Positions 46,998 to 56,142 of a stretch of DNA of 64,000 bases are shown piece after piece. The notes under the pieces were generated by a model, which had not been told where the DNA came from, ran no database searches, and saw only the letters and a list, made by a program, of their open reading frames with translations. The stretch comes from Pseudovibrio sp947494035. GTDB taxonomy: Bacteria; Pseudomonadota; Alphaproteobacteria; Rhizobiales; Stappiaceae. The stretch is from contig CANLTN010000014.1 of NCBI GenBank assembly GCA_947494035.1, positions 1 to 64,000 on the forward strand, in the 5' to 3' direction. Each line of letters opens with the position of its first letter. The stretch's first letter is position 1. A program made the translations under genes and the position numbers.

Positions 46998-48945
46998 GTT
47001 ATCCGCCGGGTAGGCGGCTGAGAGATTGTTCGCGACATGGCTCGCGCCATCCTTGAAGTTATCCGCCGGGTAGGCGGCTGAGAGAATGTCCCAGTCGATT
47101 GGGTCTACTGGCTCTTCGTTATCCGCCGGGTAGGCGGCTGAGAGAACAAACCCATAGATTTTTGCGAGGAACTCATCGTTATCCGCCGGGTAGGCGGCTG
47201 AGAGAACTGGGCCTCAGTGAGAGTGAAATGCGCACTAGTTATCCGCCGGGTAGGCGGCTGAGAGATACTGCATAGATCTCGCCTGTGCGTCTGCCATGTT
47301 ATCCGCCGGGTAGGCGGCTGAGAGATGCATCAACATGTCAACGATGTAATCATCATCGTTATCCGCCGGGTAGGCGGCTGAGAGAGCAGGCAGGGTACTC
47401 TGTTCGTTGCAAAATATGTTATCCGCCGGGTAGGCGGCTGAGAGACACGGACCCTCGAAGTCTCCTTTGTATTCTCCGTTATCCGCCGGGTAGGCGGCTG
47501 AGAGAACATAAGATGGGATGAAGTCAGCTACCCATACGTTATCCGCCGGGTAGGCGGCTGAGAGAGGTAGATCTTCGCGGGGAGGGTCTTCATATCCGTT
47601 ATCCGCCGGGTAGGCGGCTGAGAGACAACGCACGCGCTCGATCTTGAGCACGCTGTTGTTATCCGCCGGGTAGGCGGCTGAGAGAAGAAAGTTCTGCAGC
47701 TTTATACCCAGCTCAAAGTTATCCGCCGGGTAGGCGGCTGAGAGAAGCCAGAACGAGGCCGCTCTGATCGGCTCGGGGTTATCCGCCGGGTAGGCGGCTG
47801 AGAGAGTCTTCGCGGAACGCTTCAACGAGTAGCGTGCGTTATCCGCCGGGTAGGCGGCTGAGAGACTTACGGAGTTTCGAGTTTGCTCGTTCGAATAGTT
47901 ATCCGCCGGGTAGGCGGCTGAGAGAATCTGAGTAGCGAGCTAGGTTGTCTTTGGAGCGTTATCCGCCGGGTAGGCGGCTGAGAGAATCGCCCATCATCTC
48001 GGCTTGTTTGAGATCCCGTTATCCGCCGGGTAGGCGGCTGAGAGATGACGGCGGATATCCCACTGGGAGTCCATAGCGTTATCCGCCGGGTAGGCGGCTG
48101 AGAGACCACTCGCCGTCGTCCTTGGTAGCGTCAGGTTGTTATCCGCCGGGTAGGCGGCTGAGAGATCCACCCAATTTCTGGAACTACTCGCGCTCGAGTT
48201 ATCCGCCGGGTAGGCGGCTGAGAGACGCCAAACATGCCGCGCTTGCTGATTGAAAATGTTATCCGCCGGGTAGGCGGCTGAGAGACCATCGGGTGTGAGG
48301 TGTTTCCCCGCGATTTGGTTATCCGCCGGGTAGGCGGCTGAGAGATCATGCGGGGCCGCTCAATTGAGAAAGACGAAGTTATCCGCCGGGTAGGCGGCTG
48401 AGAGAAGAACCCGATAGCTCGCGAGCCTTTGAAGTGCGTTATCCGCCGGGTAGGCGGCTGAGAGATTCAAGACACGCTAAACGGTGGCTACACTCAAGTT
48501 ATCCGCCGGGTAGGCGGCTGAGAGAATCACATACGTGTCTGACCACGCATCGCTGACGTTATCCGCCGGGTAGGCGGCTGAGAGAATTTGGAATGATCTG
48601 GCCGTGTATCCGGCGATGTTATCCGCCGGGTAGGCGGCTGAGAGATAGTGGAAAATGAGGAAAGCCGCAGGTACATCGTTATCCGCCGGGTAGGCGGCTG
48701 AGAGACCCAGAAGGCGCAGAATTACTGGCTGTTGTAGGTTATCCGCCGGGTAGGCGGCTGAGAGAATCTAACGAGCGCTTCTAGCTCGGGGCGTCCTGTT
48801 ATCCGCCGGGTAGGCGGCTGAGAGATGTACCACCAGCGGCTGGAGCATGATGCCTTTGTTATCCGCCGGGTAGGCGGCTGAGAGATCGCATTCAGCACCC
48901 AACGCAGCCCGAGAAAAGTTATCCGCCGGGTAGGCGGCTGAGGGC
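46998..48945 (+). CRISPR. Type I-F CRISPR array, 33 repeats and 32 spacers
   Basis: A 28-bp repeat beginning GTTATCCGCC and ending GGCTGAGAGA recurs at an exact 60-bp interval, with starts at 46998, 47058 and so on to 48918. Every spacer is 32 bp and all 32 differ. Thirty-two repeats are identical; the last ends GAGGGC, with two changes, marking the trailer end. The repeat forms a CCGCC-GGGTA-GGCGG hairpin, and cleavage after it would leave the handle CTGAGAGA, close to the usual I-F CTAAGAAA. Orientation is the same as the cas genes. Confidence 0.99.
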
Positions 48946-49321
48946 AAATAGACCCAGACGATAACGGCGTTCTGATCGGCAGAACGTTGGGAAATTTCTG
49001 GATTTGCAGTTGTGATCAGCTCCGAAGTAACCAAGATCTTGAGTTGATCATGGACAAAGTCCAGGATCCAGAGCTAATTATTACGGGGTCTCTCACAGCG
49101 GCCTACGCGGTTTTTGTTCGGTCAGTTTTAGCCATGGGAGCTCTGCCGCTCAGCGGCCACAGTCGGTATTCACTTCAGAATACTGCGGGGCAGAATGCCA
49201 ATCAGCGCGGCGAAAGTGTTAGGCAAACTGGCGCTGTCGTATGCGATAATTGAGCATGTTTAGGCAATCGCAAGAACGCAGAAAGCGCAAATTATTCAAT
49301 TGTTTGGAGGGTTTTCTATTT
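48946..49321. other. Region between array and right att site
   Basis: No gene is supported; an 88-aa frame at 48987-49253 has no motif. At 49089-49113, on the minus strand, there is a sequence resembling a degenerate CRISPR repeat. The rest of the stretch has no feature I can name. Confidence 0.4.
49089..49113 (-). repeat. Degenerate CRISPR-repeat-like sequence in inverse orientation
   Basis: Read on the minus strand it is CCGCGTAGGCCGCTGTGAGAGA, preceded by AAA. The array repeat has CCGCCGGGTAGGCGGCTGAGAGA in the same place. The GTAGGC-GCTG-GAGAGA part matches with one substitution and one inserted base, but the hairpin stem is weakened. It lies 144 bases beyond the array and faces it. Confidence 0.4.
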
Positions 49322-49362
49322 CGGATTTGCAATCCGCTGCGTCACCACTCCGCCAAGAGGCC
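49322..49362. repeat. Right attachment site (attR), 5' half of tRNA-Cys
   Basis: It is identical over 41 bases to 15501-15541, with similar but not identical sequence for about 50 bases to its right. It is a tRNA fragment without a 3' half, so it is not functional. It marks the right end of the island. Confidence 0.9.
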
Positions 49363-49663
49363 CCGTGTGGTGTGAGAGGGCTTTTCTGATATTTGGGGCT
49401 GATAGTCAAGCGGGCAAATTGGATTTTGATATCACTCTTGTGTAAAACACCGAAATCTATGGGTTTTACCTGTGTGGGAGTGTTGTGAAGCGTCCTTCAT
49501 GCACTCCTCTGGCTTCAGGAGAAAGCTCATATTTTCATTGCAAAATTCAAAAATAGAAAAACAACAGAGGGTACCGTTTATTTTTAGGGATGTGGCAGCT
49601 TGTGTTTGTGGTGCATGAACGATATCTCTCAGCCAAAGAATCTTGCGAGACAGTGAGGACAGG

Positions 49664-50323
49664 ATGGTCAACTTCGCGGAACAAAGAACACTGATGGTCG
49701 ATAATCAGCTGCGAACCAATGATATTACAGACCTGCGCATTATTGGTGCTATGGGCAAGGTGCCCCGCGAAAAGTTCGTTCCGGAAAACCTGAGGGAGCT
49801 GGCCTATATTGATGAAGATGTGGTGGTGGATGAAAAAGGTGAGCGTAAGATGCTCAAGCCACACATCTTTGGTCGTCTTGTGCAGCTGGCTGATATTACC
49901 GATAAGGATGTGGTTCTGGTTGTGGGGGCTGCTTCCGGTTATGGTGTTGCGGTGATCTCTTACCTTGCAGAATCCGTTGTTGGCTTGGAAGCCGATGTGG
50001 CGCTGTCGGAAGCTGCTTCTGCGAATCTGGAGCAGCTTGGCATTGAGAATGCTGCGGTTATTGATGGTGATCTGACCAAAGGCTATGCGGCTGACGCTCC
50101 TTATGACGTTATTCTGGTCAACGGTTCTGTCGAGGTGCTGCCGGAAGCGCTGACAGCGCAGCTGAAAGACGGGGGTCGTCTTGTTGTGGTTGAAGGTGAG
50201 AGCAATGCGGGTGTTGCGCGGTGTTATACCAGATCTGGCGATAACGTGAGCTCTGTGTTTGCCTTTAACGCGCATGCGGGTGCGCTTCCTGGTTTCGAGA
50301 AGCCGGAAGTCTTTGAGTTCTAG
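49664..50323 (+). CDS. pcm: Protein-L-isoaspartate O-methyltransferase family protein
   Basis: PCMT enzymes use S-adenosylmethionine to start repair of isoaspartyl residues in aged proteins. The 219-aa protein begins MVNFAEQRTLMVDNQLRTNDI, as in alphaproteobacterial Pcm, and has VPREKFVPENLRELAY and the SAM-binding VVLVVGAASGYGVAVISYLAE (about 86-106). The usual catalytic-site region is less typical than in E. coli Pcm. The ATG at 49664 follows GTGAGGACAG; an upstream TTG in frame is unlikely. It is the first chromosomal gene right of the island and precedes tolC. Confidence 0.88.
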   Translation: MVNFAEQRTLMVDNQLRTNDITDLRIIGAMGKVPREKFVPENLRELAYIDEDVVVDEKGERKMLKPHIFGRLVQLADITDKDVVLVVGAASGYGVAVISYLAESVVGLEADVALSEAASANLEQLGIENAAVIDGDLTKGYAADAPYDVILVNGSVEVLPEALTAQLKDGGRLVVVEGESNAGVARCYTRSGDNVSSVFAFNAHAGALPGFEKPEVFEF

Positions 50324-50349
50324 GGCTTGTAGTTGATGCGCTGCGATAC

Positions 50350-50378
50350 AAGGCGAGGGGGAACCTTCGCCTTTTTTG
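50350..50378 (+). terminator. Rho-independent terminator after pcm
   Basis: AAGGCGA (50350-50356) pairs with TCGCCTT (50367-50373), and a run of T follows to 50377. It is 27 bases past the pcm stop. The remainder of the gap to tolC (50379-50785) holds the tolC promoter and no gene. Confidence 0.85.
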
Positions 50379-50785
50379 TTTTTCTGTGCAGCTTTCTTTC
50401 TGAGTTTCGTTTTCGTGATGTGAATTACAGCTTCCCCGTCCTGCTGTTTGTAGGGGGGGATCAGTTCAGTTCGTCTGGATCAAGGGAAAGCTGCTAATGG
50501 GTGCGGGCTGATTTGCCGTCCATAAAGAGATATCCACGCAACAATTATTGGGTGAGAAAACAGTAGTAAAATCTTAGTGGTTCAATTAGTGTGCCTTCGG
50601 GGAATGGTATTCTGCATTTGGGCTAGTTAATTGTATCAATTAGATGTTGCCTGTTCGTCGCAGTTTCTTTTTTTTTTCGCAACCAGCTTAATCGCTGGGG
50701 GCGGAAAACGTCGAATATGATAAATTTTCGGCAAACGTGTTGGGTTTGCGGTTCGTAAGATTGACCTTTGTTTGAGGCATATGAA

Positions 50786-52171
50786 GTGGTTTCTCGAAAA
50801 ACGTTAGCGGGTGCAGTAGCCGCAGTTGGCATGCTTGTGAGTGCTCAGGGCGCGAATGCCCTTACTATTCAGGAAGCATTGGCTGCTACCTATCAAAATA
50901 ACCCGACATTGAATGCATCGCGTGCTCAGCTTCGCGTGACAGATGAAAGTGTGCCTCAGGCGCTGGCTGGATGGCGTCCGACCCTATCTGCTGCTGGATT
51001 GTTTGGTGGCCGGTGGCAAGAATCTGAGAGCATCGGCGGTTCTGTTACTAACACCCGTTCGGAAACTCGATTTACGCTGGAATTGAATCAGCCGTTATTT
51101 CGTGGTTTCAGGACGATAAATTCTACGCGTCAGGCCGAGTCTGTTGTGCGTGCGCAGCGTGAAGATTTGCGATTTGCGGAGCAAACGGCACTGTTTCAGG
51201 CTGCCACCGCTTATATGGATGTTATTCGCGATACCGCGCTGGTTTCCCTGCGCCGGAGCGATTTAAACTTCCAGGAGGAGCAAGTTCGTGCGTCCGTTGA
51301 CCGCTTTAATGTGGGTGAAGGTACGCGGACCGATGTTTCTCAGTCTGAAGCTGGACGTGCACGTGCGCAATCTGCGTTGAATACGGCGCTGGCAAACCTG
51401 AACACCAGCCGTGCGATCTTCCGGCAAGTCATTGGAATTGACCCAACAAACCTGAGTGCACGCACCAATGTCACCAGTTTGTTGCCGCAGACAGTGTCTG
51501 CAGCGATCTCCATCGGTCAGGAAGAGCATCCTTCGATCCAGACGTCGCAGTTCATGGTTGATGCGGCCCAGTTTGCAGTGAAAACTGCAGAGGGTGTGTT
51601 GCTGCCATCTGCTGATCTGCTTGGAGATTTTGTATATAGCGATAACTCCGATCCACTTACTACTGCCGGTGGAGGGAGAAACACGTCAGCTTCGATCTTT
51701 GGCCGTGTGACCATTCCACTCTACCAAGGTGGCGGCGAGTACTCACAAATTCGCCAGGCAAAAGAAGATTTGGGTCGTACACAGCTTATGGTTGATGTGT
51801 CCCGTGACAGCATTCGCGCGCAGGCCATTTCTGCGTGGGGGCAGTTGAATGCATCTATTGCCTCGATCACAGCGTCGGAAGCCGAGGTCGCAGCAGCGCG
51901 CCTTGCTTTGGAAGGTGTGATTGAAGAGCAGCGTGTTGGTCAGCGGACCACACTGGATGTTCTGGACTCACAGAGTGATCTGGTTGATGCGCGTGTGACG
52001 CTTGTTACCTCTCAGCGTGATCGCGTGGTTGCTGCCTATGCGTTGTTGTCCGCCGTTGGTCGTCTGGATTATGAGAATCTTGGCCTGAGCGGGGCGCGTT
52101 ACGATCCAACCGAGCACTATCGTCTGGTGCGCGACAAGTGGATTGGTCTGCGGACTCCAGATGGGCGTTAA
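50786..52171 (+). CDS. tolC: TolC-family outer-membrane efflux/secretion channel
   Basis: TolC forms the trimeric outer-membrane duct used by type I secretion and RND/MFS efflux pumps. The protein has a signal peptide (VSRKTLAGAVAAVGMLVSAQGANA), then LTIQEALAATYQNNPTLNASRAQLR, and the internal repeat typical of the family, with RVGQRTTLDVLDSQSDLVDARV near the C-terminus. I choose the GTG at 50786, nine bases after GAGG; it places the signal peptide at the N-terminus. A TTG at 50768 is the alternative. About 461 aa, normal for the family. Confidence 0.92.
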   Translation: MVSRKTLAGAVAAVGMLVSAQGANALTIQEALAATYQNNPTLNASRAQLRVTDESVPQALAGWRPTLSAAGLFGGRWQESESIGGSVTNTRSETRFTLELNQPLFRGFRTINSTRQAESVVRAQREDLRFAEQTALFQAATAYMDVIRDTALVSLRRSDLNFQEEQVRASVDRFNVGEGTRTDVSQSEAGRARAQSALNTALANLNTSRAIFRQVIGIDPTNLSARTNVTSLLPQTVSAAISIGQEEHPSIQTSQFMVDAAQFAVKTAEGVLLPSADLLGDFVYSDNSDPLTTAGGGRNTSASIFGRVTIPLYQGGGEYSQIRQAKEDLGRTQLMVDVSRDSIRAQAISAWGQLNASIASITASEAEVAAARLALEGVIEEQRVGQRTTLDVLDSQSDLVDARVTLVTSQRDRVVAAYALLSAVGRLDYENLGLSGARYDPTEHYRLVRDKWIGLRTPDGR

Positions 52172-52202
52172 GCTCCTCTGATATAATGATGAATTTGGAG
52201 AA

Positions 52203-52227
52203 GGGAGCAGGCAATGCTCCCTTTTTT
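52203..52227 (+). terminator. Rho-independent terminator after tolC
   Basis: GGGAGC (52203-52208) pairs with GCTCCC (52216-52221), followed by six T. It lies 31 bases past the tolC stop. Confidence 0.9.
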
Positions 52228-52393
52228 ATTGGGGCTTTAGCCGGAATGCCAGTTTTCCTTGTGGGAATTGGCGTTTTGCCAGCTGTGTGGCTGTCAGGCG
52301 GCTCGGCTTTTCTCTTATATTTGAGTAAGTATTTATTAATTAACTGAGTCGGAATGCCGGCGGATTAGACGCGAACAGAAGTGGAGTGCAATC

Positions 52394-53041
52394 ATGGGAG
52401 CTGTTTCACAGGGTAACGAGCCTTCCATGGAGGATATCCTTAGCTCGATCCGCAAGATAATTTCGGATGACGAAGCGAGCGACGCTAAGCAAATGACAGA
52501 TGATGTATTGAGTGAAGCGGACGCAAATCGTGAGTTGTCGCAGGACGATCTGGATAAACTCTTTGATGATGCGCCAGCGGCGATGGAGCCAGCTCCTGCA
52601 CCTGAACCTGAAGAGGTGAAGGAAGAAGAGCGTGAAGTTCTGGAGCTGACGCAAAAAGAGAAGATTGACGAGCAATTCTCCCCGGTGAAAATGGTTGAAG
52701 GCCTTGCGGAAACGGCCGATGGGGGGGATGGCGATGTCGCCTTTATCGATCCGCTGGGACCGGAAGCGTTTGGATTGAGCAGTGCGGAACAGGACGATAT
52801 TTTAGAGCCTGCTACTGCGCAAGATCCAATGGAAACACTTATCTCAAGCACTACGGATCAGGTTGTATCCAGTGCTTTTAATGGTCTTGCCAACACGGTG
52901 CTGTCCAAGAACGCCCGTACGCTGGAAGACCTTGTGGCCGAGATGCTGCGCCCGATGCTGAAAGGCTGGCTCGACCAGCATCTGCCGGGTGTGGTGGAGC
53001 GGCTTGTGCGCCAAGAGATCGACCGTATCTCGCGCAAATAA
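52394..53041 (+). CDS. popZ: PopZ/DUF2497-family polar organising protein
   Basis: PopZ assembles into a polar matrix that anchors the chromosome origin through ParB in alphaproteobacteria. The 215-aa protein has the conserved N-terminal EPSMEDILSSIRKIISDDE, a long acidic Pro/Glu-rich middle (about 50-130) and the C-terminal block TLEDLVAEMLRPMLKGWLDQHLPGVVERLVRQEIDRI used for self-assembly. GGAG precedes the ATG. The order tolC-popZ-valS is common in this class. Confidence 0.92.
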   Translation: MGAVSQGNEPSMEDILSSIRKIISDDEASDAKQMTDDVLSEADANRELSQDDLDKLFDDAPAAMEPAPAPEPEEVKEEEREVLELTQKEKIDEQFSPVKMVEGLAETADGGDGDVAFIDPLGPEAFGLSSAEQDDILEPATAQDPMETLISSTTDQVVSSAFNGLANTVLSKNARTLEDLVAEMLRPMLKGWLDQHLPGVVERLVRQEIDRISRK

Positions 53042-53249
53042 TCTTTCGGATCAGAGGGGAGGCCAGCTCTCCTCTGATTATCCGGAATCCATGACTCCCT
53101 TCGTGATAAACCTTAGTAAAACAGAGCTGCAGTGTGGGCGGTTTGGGTATTTGTCGCTCAAATGTGTCTGCAGGTGGCATGAAAGGTTGACTTAGGCGGG
53201 TGCATCCGATTTACACCAGACAAACTCCATAAGTGGAAGAGCTTTAGGT

Positions 53250-56087
53250 ATGCTGGATAAAACATATGAGGCGGCCTCCGTTGAGCCGCGGATTTACGAA
53301 GCCTGGGAACAGGCAGGAGCCTTTAAGGCAGGTGCGGGCGCAGAAGATGGAGCTGCGACCTACTCGATCGTGATCCCGCCGCCAAACGTGACTGGCTCTT
53401 TGCATATGGGCCACGCTTTGAATAACACCCTGCAGGACATTATGGTTCGCTACCAGCGCATGCGCGGTCGCGACGTTCTGTGGCAGCCGGGTATGGACCA
53501 CGCAGGTATCGCAACGCAGATGGTTGTTGAGCGCCAGATGGCTGCTGAGGGCGGTAATATGACCCGCCGCGACCTTGGCCGTGAAGCGTTTATCGAGCGT
53601 GTCTGGAAATGGAAAGGTGAATCCGGCGGGATGATCTTTAACCAGCTCAAGCGTCTTGGTGCGTCTTGTGACTGGTCCCGTGAGCGTTTCACCATGGATG
53701 AGGGCCTGTCAAAGGCCGTTCTGGAAGTCTTTGTTTCTCTTTACAAAGAGAACCTGATTTACAAGGACAAGCGCCTTGTGAACTGGGACCCTAAACTTCT
53801 GACTGCGATTTCCGATCTGGAAGTTGAGCAGAAGGAAATGCAGGGCAACATGTGGCATTTCCGCTATCCGTTGGCGGATGGTGTGACGTACGAGCACCCG
53901 ATTGCGTTTGATGAAGACGGCAAGGCAACCGAGTTCGAGACCCGCGATTACATTGTAATTGCAACCACTCGCCCGGAAACCATGCTGGGTGATACGGCTG
54001 TTATCGTGCATCCGGATGACGAGCGCTTTAAAGCGCTGCAGGGCAAAGATATTATTCTGCCGCTGGTTGGCCGCCGTATTCCGATTATTGCCGACGACTA
54101 TGTTGATCTTGAAACCGGTACAGGCGCAATGAAAGTGACGCCTGCGCACGATTTCAATGACTTTGACATTGGTAAGCGTCATGATCTGGCGCAGATCTCC
54201 ATTATGGACCGAGAAGCCAATATCGTTCTGCGCGAAGCAGAAGGCTTTATGGATGGTCTGGAGCTGACTGACGAGCTGAGCAAGACACTTGAAACCCTTG
54301 AGGGTGTCGAGCGCTTTGAAGCACGCAAGCTGATCGTTTCCATGCTGGAAGAGCGCGGCCTTCTGGATGAGGTTGTTGATCACCTCAACATGGTTCCGCA
54401 TGGTGACCGTGGTGGTGTTCCGATTGAACCGATGCTGACCGACCAGTGGTATGTTGATGCCAAAACCATGGCGAAACCTGCGATTGCGTCTGTTCGCGAA
54501 GGTCGCACCAAGTTTGTGCCTGCCAACTGGGACAAAACTTATTACGAGTGGATGGAAAACATCCAGCCGTGGTGTATTTCCCGTCAGCTGTGGTGGGGAC
54601 ACCGTATCCCTGCGTGGTATGGCCTTGAGGGCAAGTTCTTCGTTGAAAAGAGCGAAGAAGAAGCGCTCGCAGCTGCTGCGGAGTTCTACGGCAAGCCTGT
54701 CAAGTTGATGGAGCAGAACGACGCTCTTGCCGCTCATGAGGCTGGTGAGGCTGACTTTGTTGCCATTTACCGTGATGAAGATGTTCTGGACACCTGGTTC
54801 TCTTCCGCGTTGTGGCCGTTCTCTACCCTCGGCTGGCCGGATAAGACGCCTGAGCTTGCGCGCTATTACCCAACATCCGTTCTTGTGACCGGCTTTGACA
54901 TCATCTTCTTCTGGGTTGCCCGCATGATGATGATGGGCAACCATTACATGAAGACCGAGCCATTCGACACGGTTTACATTCACGCCCTCGTTCGTGACGA
55001 GAAGGGCGCGAAGATGTCCAAGTCCAAGGGCAATGTGATTGATCCGCTGGCGCTGATTGAAGAATACAGTGCGGATGCGCTGCGCTTTACGCTTGCCGCA
55101 ATGGCTGCGCAGGGCCGCGATATCAAGCTTGCAACATCCCGTGTTGCTGGTTACCGCAACTTTACAACCAAGCTCTGGAACGTTTGCCGCTTTGCGGAAA
55201 TGAACGAGTGTCATGCGGTTGAAGGCTTCGATCCGGCGCTGGTCAAGCAGACCGTGAACCGCTGGATTGTGACCGAGACCAGCCGCGCCATTCGCGAAGT
55301 TTCTGATGCGATTGATACCTACCGCTTTAACGATGCGGCTGGTGGAGCTTACCGCTTTGTCTGGAATACCTTCTGTGACTGGTACGTTGAGCTGACCAAG
55401 CCTATCTTCTACAGCGATGATGAAGCGGCGAAGGAAGAAGTTCGTGCGACCACTGCTTGGGTTCGTGACGAGATCCTGAAGCTTTTGCATCCGTTCATGC
55501 CGTTCATCACCGAAGAGCTGTGGAACCGCACGGTTGAAGATGGTGAGAACAAGCGTGAGAAACTTCTGGCGCTGTCTTCCTGGCCAACTCCGATTGGTGA
55601 AGATGAGGAAGCTGCTGCGGAGATCAACTGGCTGATCGATATGATTGTTCAGATCCGCTCTGTACGTTCTGAAATGAACGTTCCAGCTGGTGCGAAGGTT
55701 CCTGTTGTTCTTTGTGGTGCTTCTGATCAGACCAAGGCTCGTTTGGAAATCCACGAGGCGGCGATTATCAAGAACGCTCGCGCTGAGAACGTGACCACTG
55801 CTGACGAAATCCCGCAGGGTTCTGCTCAGATCGTAGTTGGTGAAGCGACCGTTTGTCTGCCGCTGGCTGGCGTTATCGATCTGGACGCGGAAAAGGCTCG
55901 TCTTGGCAAGTCTTTGGACAAGATTGTTGGTGAACTCACCAAGATCTCCAAGAAGCTGGAAAACGAACGCTTCCTTGCAAAAGCGCCGGAAGATGTTGTT
56001 GCGGCTGAGAAAGAAAAAGTGGTTGAGCTTGCCGAGCGCAAAGAGAAGATGACCGAGGCTCTTGATCGCCTCGCAGCTCTTGGCTAA
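53250..56087 (+). CDS. valS: Valyl-tRNA synthetase
   Basis: This class I synthetase charges tRNA-Val. The 945-aa protein has the HIGH-type motif PPPNVTGSLHMGHALNNTLQD (about 48-68), a CP1 editing domain with TTRPETMLGDTAV, DTWFSSALWPFSTLGWP, the KMSKS loop GAKMSKSKGNVIDP (about 588-601), an anticodon-binding domain, and a C-terminal coiled-coil (KARLGKSLDKIVGELTKISKKLENERFL). The start at 53250 gives the normal N-terminus (MLDKTYEAASVEPRIYEAWE). Confidence 0.98.
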   Translation: MLDKTYEAASVEPRIYEAWEQAGAFKAGAGAEDGAATYSIVIPPPNVTGSLHMGHALNNTLQDIMVRYQRMRGRDVLWQPGMDHAGIATQMVVERQMAAEGGNMTRRDLGREAFIERVWKWKGESGGMIFNQLKRLGASCDWSRERFTMDEGLSKAVLEVFVSLYKENLIYKDKRLVNWDPKLLTAISDLEVEQKEMQGNMWHFRYPLADGVTYEHPIAFDEDGKATEFETRDYIVIATTRPETMLGDTAVIVHPDDERFKALQGKDIILPLVGRRIPIIADDYVDLETGTGAMKVTPAHDFNDFDIGKRHDLAQISIMDREANIVLREAEGFMDGLELTDELSKTLETLEGVERFEARKLIVSMLEERGLLDEVVDHLNMVPHGDRGGVPIEPMLTDQWYVDAKTMAKPAIASVREGRTKFVPANWDKTYYEWMENIQPWCISRQLWWGHRIPAWYGLEGKFFVEKSEEEALAAAAEFYGKPVKLMEQNDALAAHEAGEADFVAIYRDEDVLDTWFSSALWPFSTLGWPDKTPELARYYPTSVLVTGFDIIFFWVARMMMMGNHYMKTEPFDTVYIHALVRDEKGAKMSKSKGNVIDPLALIEEYSADALRFTLAAMAAQGRDIKLATSRVAGYRNFTTKLWNVCRFAEMNECHAVEGFDPALVKQTVNRWIVTETSRAIREVSDAIDTYRFNDAAGGAYRFVWNTFCDWYVELTKPIFYSDDEAAKEEVRATTAWVRDEILKLLHPFMPFITEELWNRTVEDGENKREKLLALSSWPTPIGEDEEAAAEINWLIDMIVQIRSVRSEMNVPAGAKVPVVLCGASDQTKARLEIHEAAIIKNARAENVTTADEIPQGSAQIVVGEATVCLPLAGVIDLDAEKARLGKSLDKIVGELTKISKKLENERFLAKAPEDVVAAEKEKVVELAERKEKMTEALDRLAALG

Positions 56088-56113
56088 GGCTTTTCGCTCA
56101 TTCGGATACTAAT

Positions 56114-56142
56114 AAAACGCGGCTCTTCGGGGCCGCGTTTTT
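56114..56142. terminator. Bidirectional terminator between valS and the MscS gene
   Basis: AAAACGCGGC (56114-56123) pairs with GCCGCGTTTT (56132-56141). T-runs occur on both strands around it (AATAAAA on the left, TTTTTAT on the right), so it can end both valS and the convergent MscS-family gene, whose stop lies at its edge. Confidence 0.9.

Larger units (their letters stand above)
15501..49362. mobile_element. Integrated genomic island in tRNA-Cys carrying defence genes and CRISPR-Cas
   Basis: About 34 kb lies between two perfect 41-bp copies of the 5' half of tRNA-Cys. The left end carries an integrase, an excisionase-like gene, a CI-like repressor and phage-type HTH genes; the remainder is mostly defence-like. 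No conjugation genes, capsid genes or terminase are seen, so it is neither a complete ICE nor a complete phage. It is best described as a phage-related integrative island or satellite. Base composition and codon use vary between modules (for example the G+C-rich 34.3-38.4 kb pair), indicating stepwise assembly. Confidence 0.88.

Noticed and set aside
47235..48349. Long frames across the CRISPR array with repeated peptides such as LSAAYPADN
   Set aside because: A 60-bp period is a multiple of three, so any frame open in the repeat continues through the array. The peptide is only the translated repeat.
48987..49253. An 88-codon frame between the array and attR, considered as a missing cas gene
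   Set aside because: It is too short for Cas1 or Cas2, has no conserved residues of either, and includes the repeat-like sequence on the other strand.
49432..49671. A 79-codon minus-strand frame before pcm
   Set aside because: It overlaps the pcm start region and has no support in motif or ribosome site; the stretch 49363-49663 is best read as att flank and pcm promoter.
53709..55754. A 681-codon open frame antisense to valS
   Set aside because: It is the mirror of the strongly biased valS coding sequence. It has no ribosome site or recognisable domain, and long antisense frames are common in such genes.
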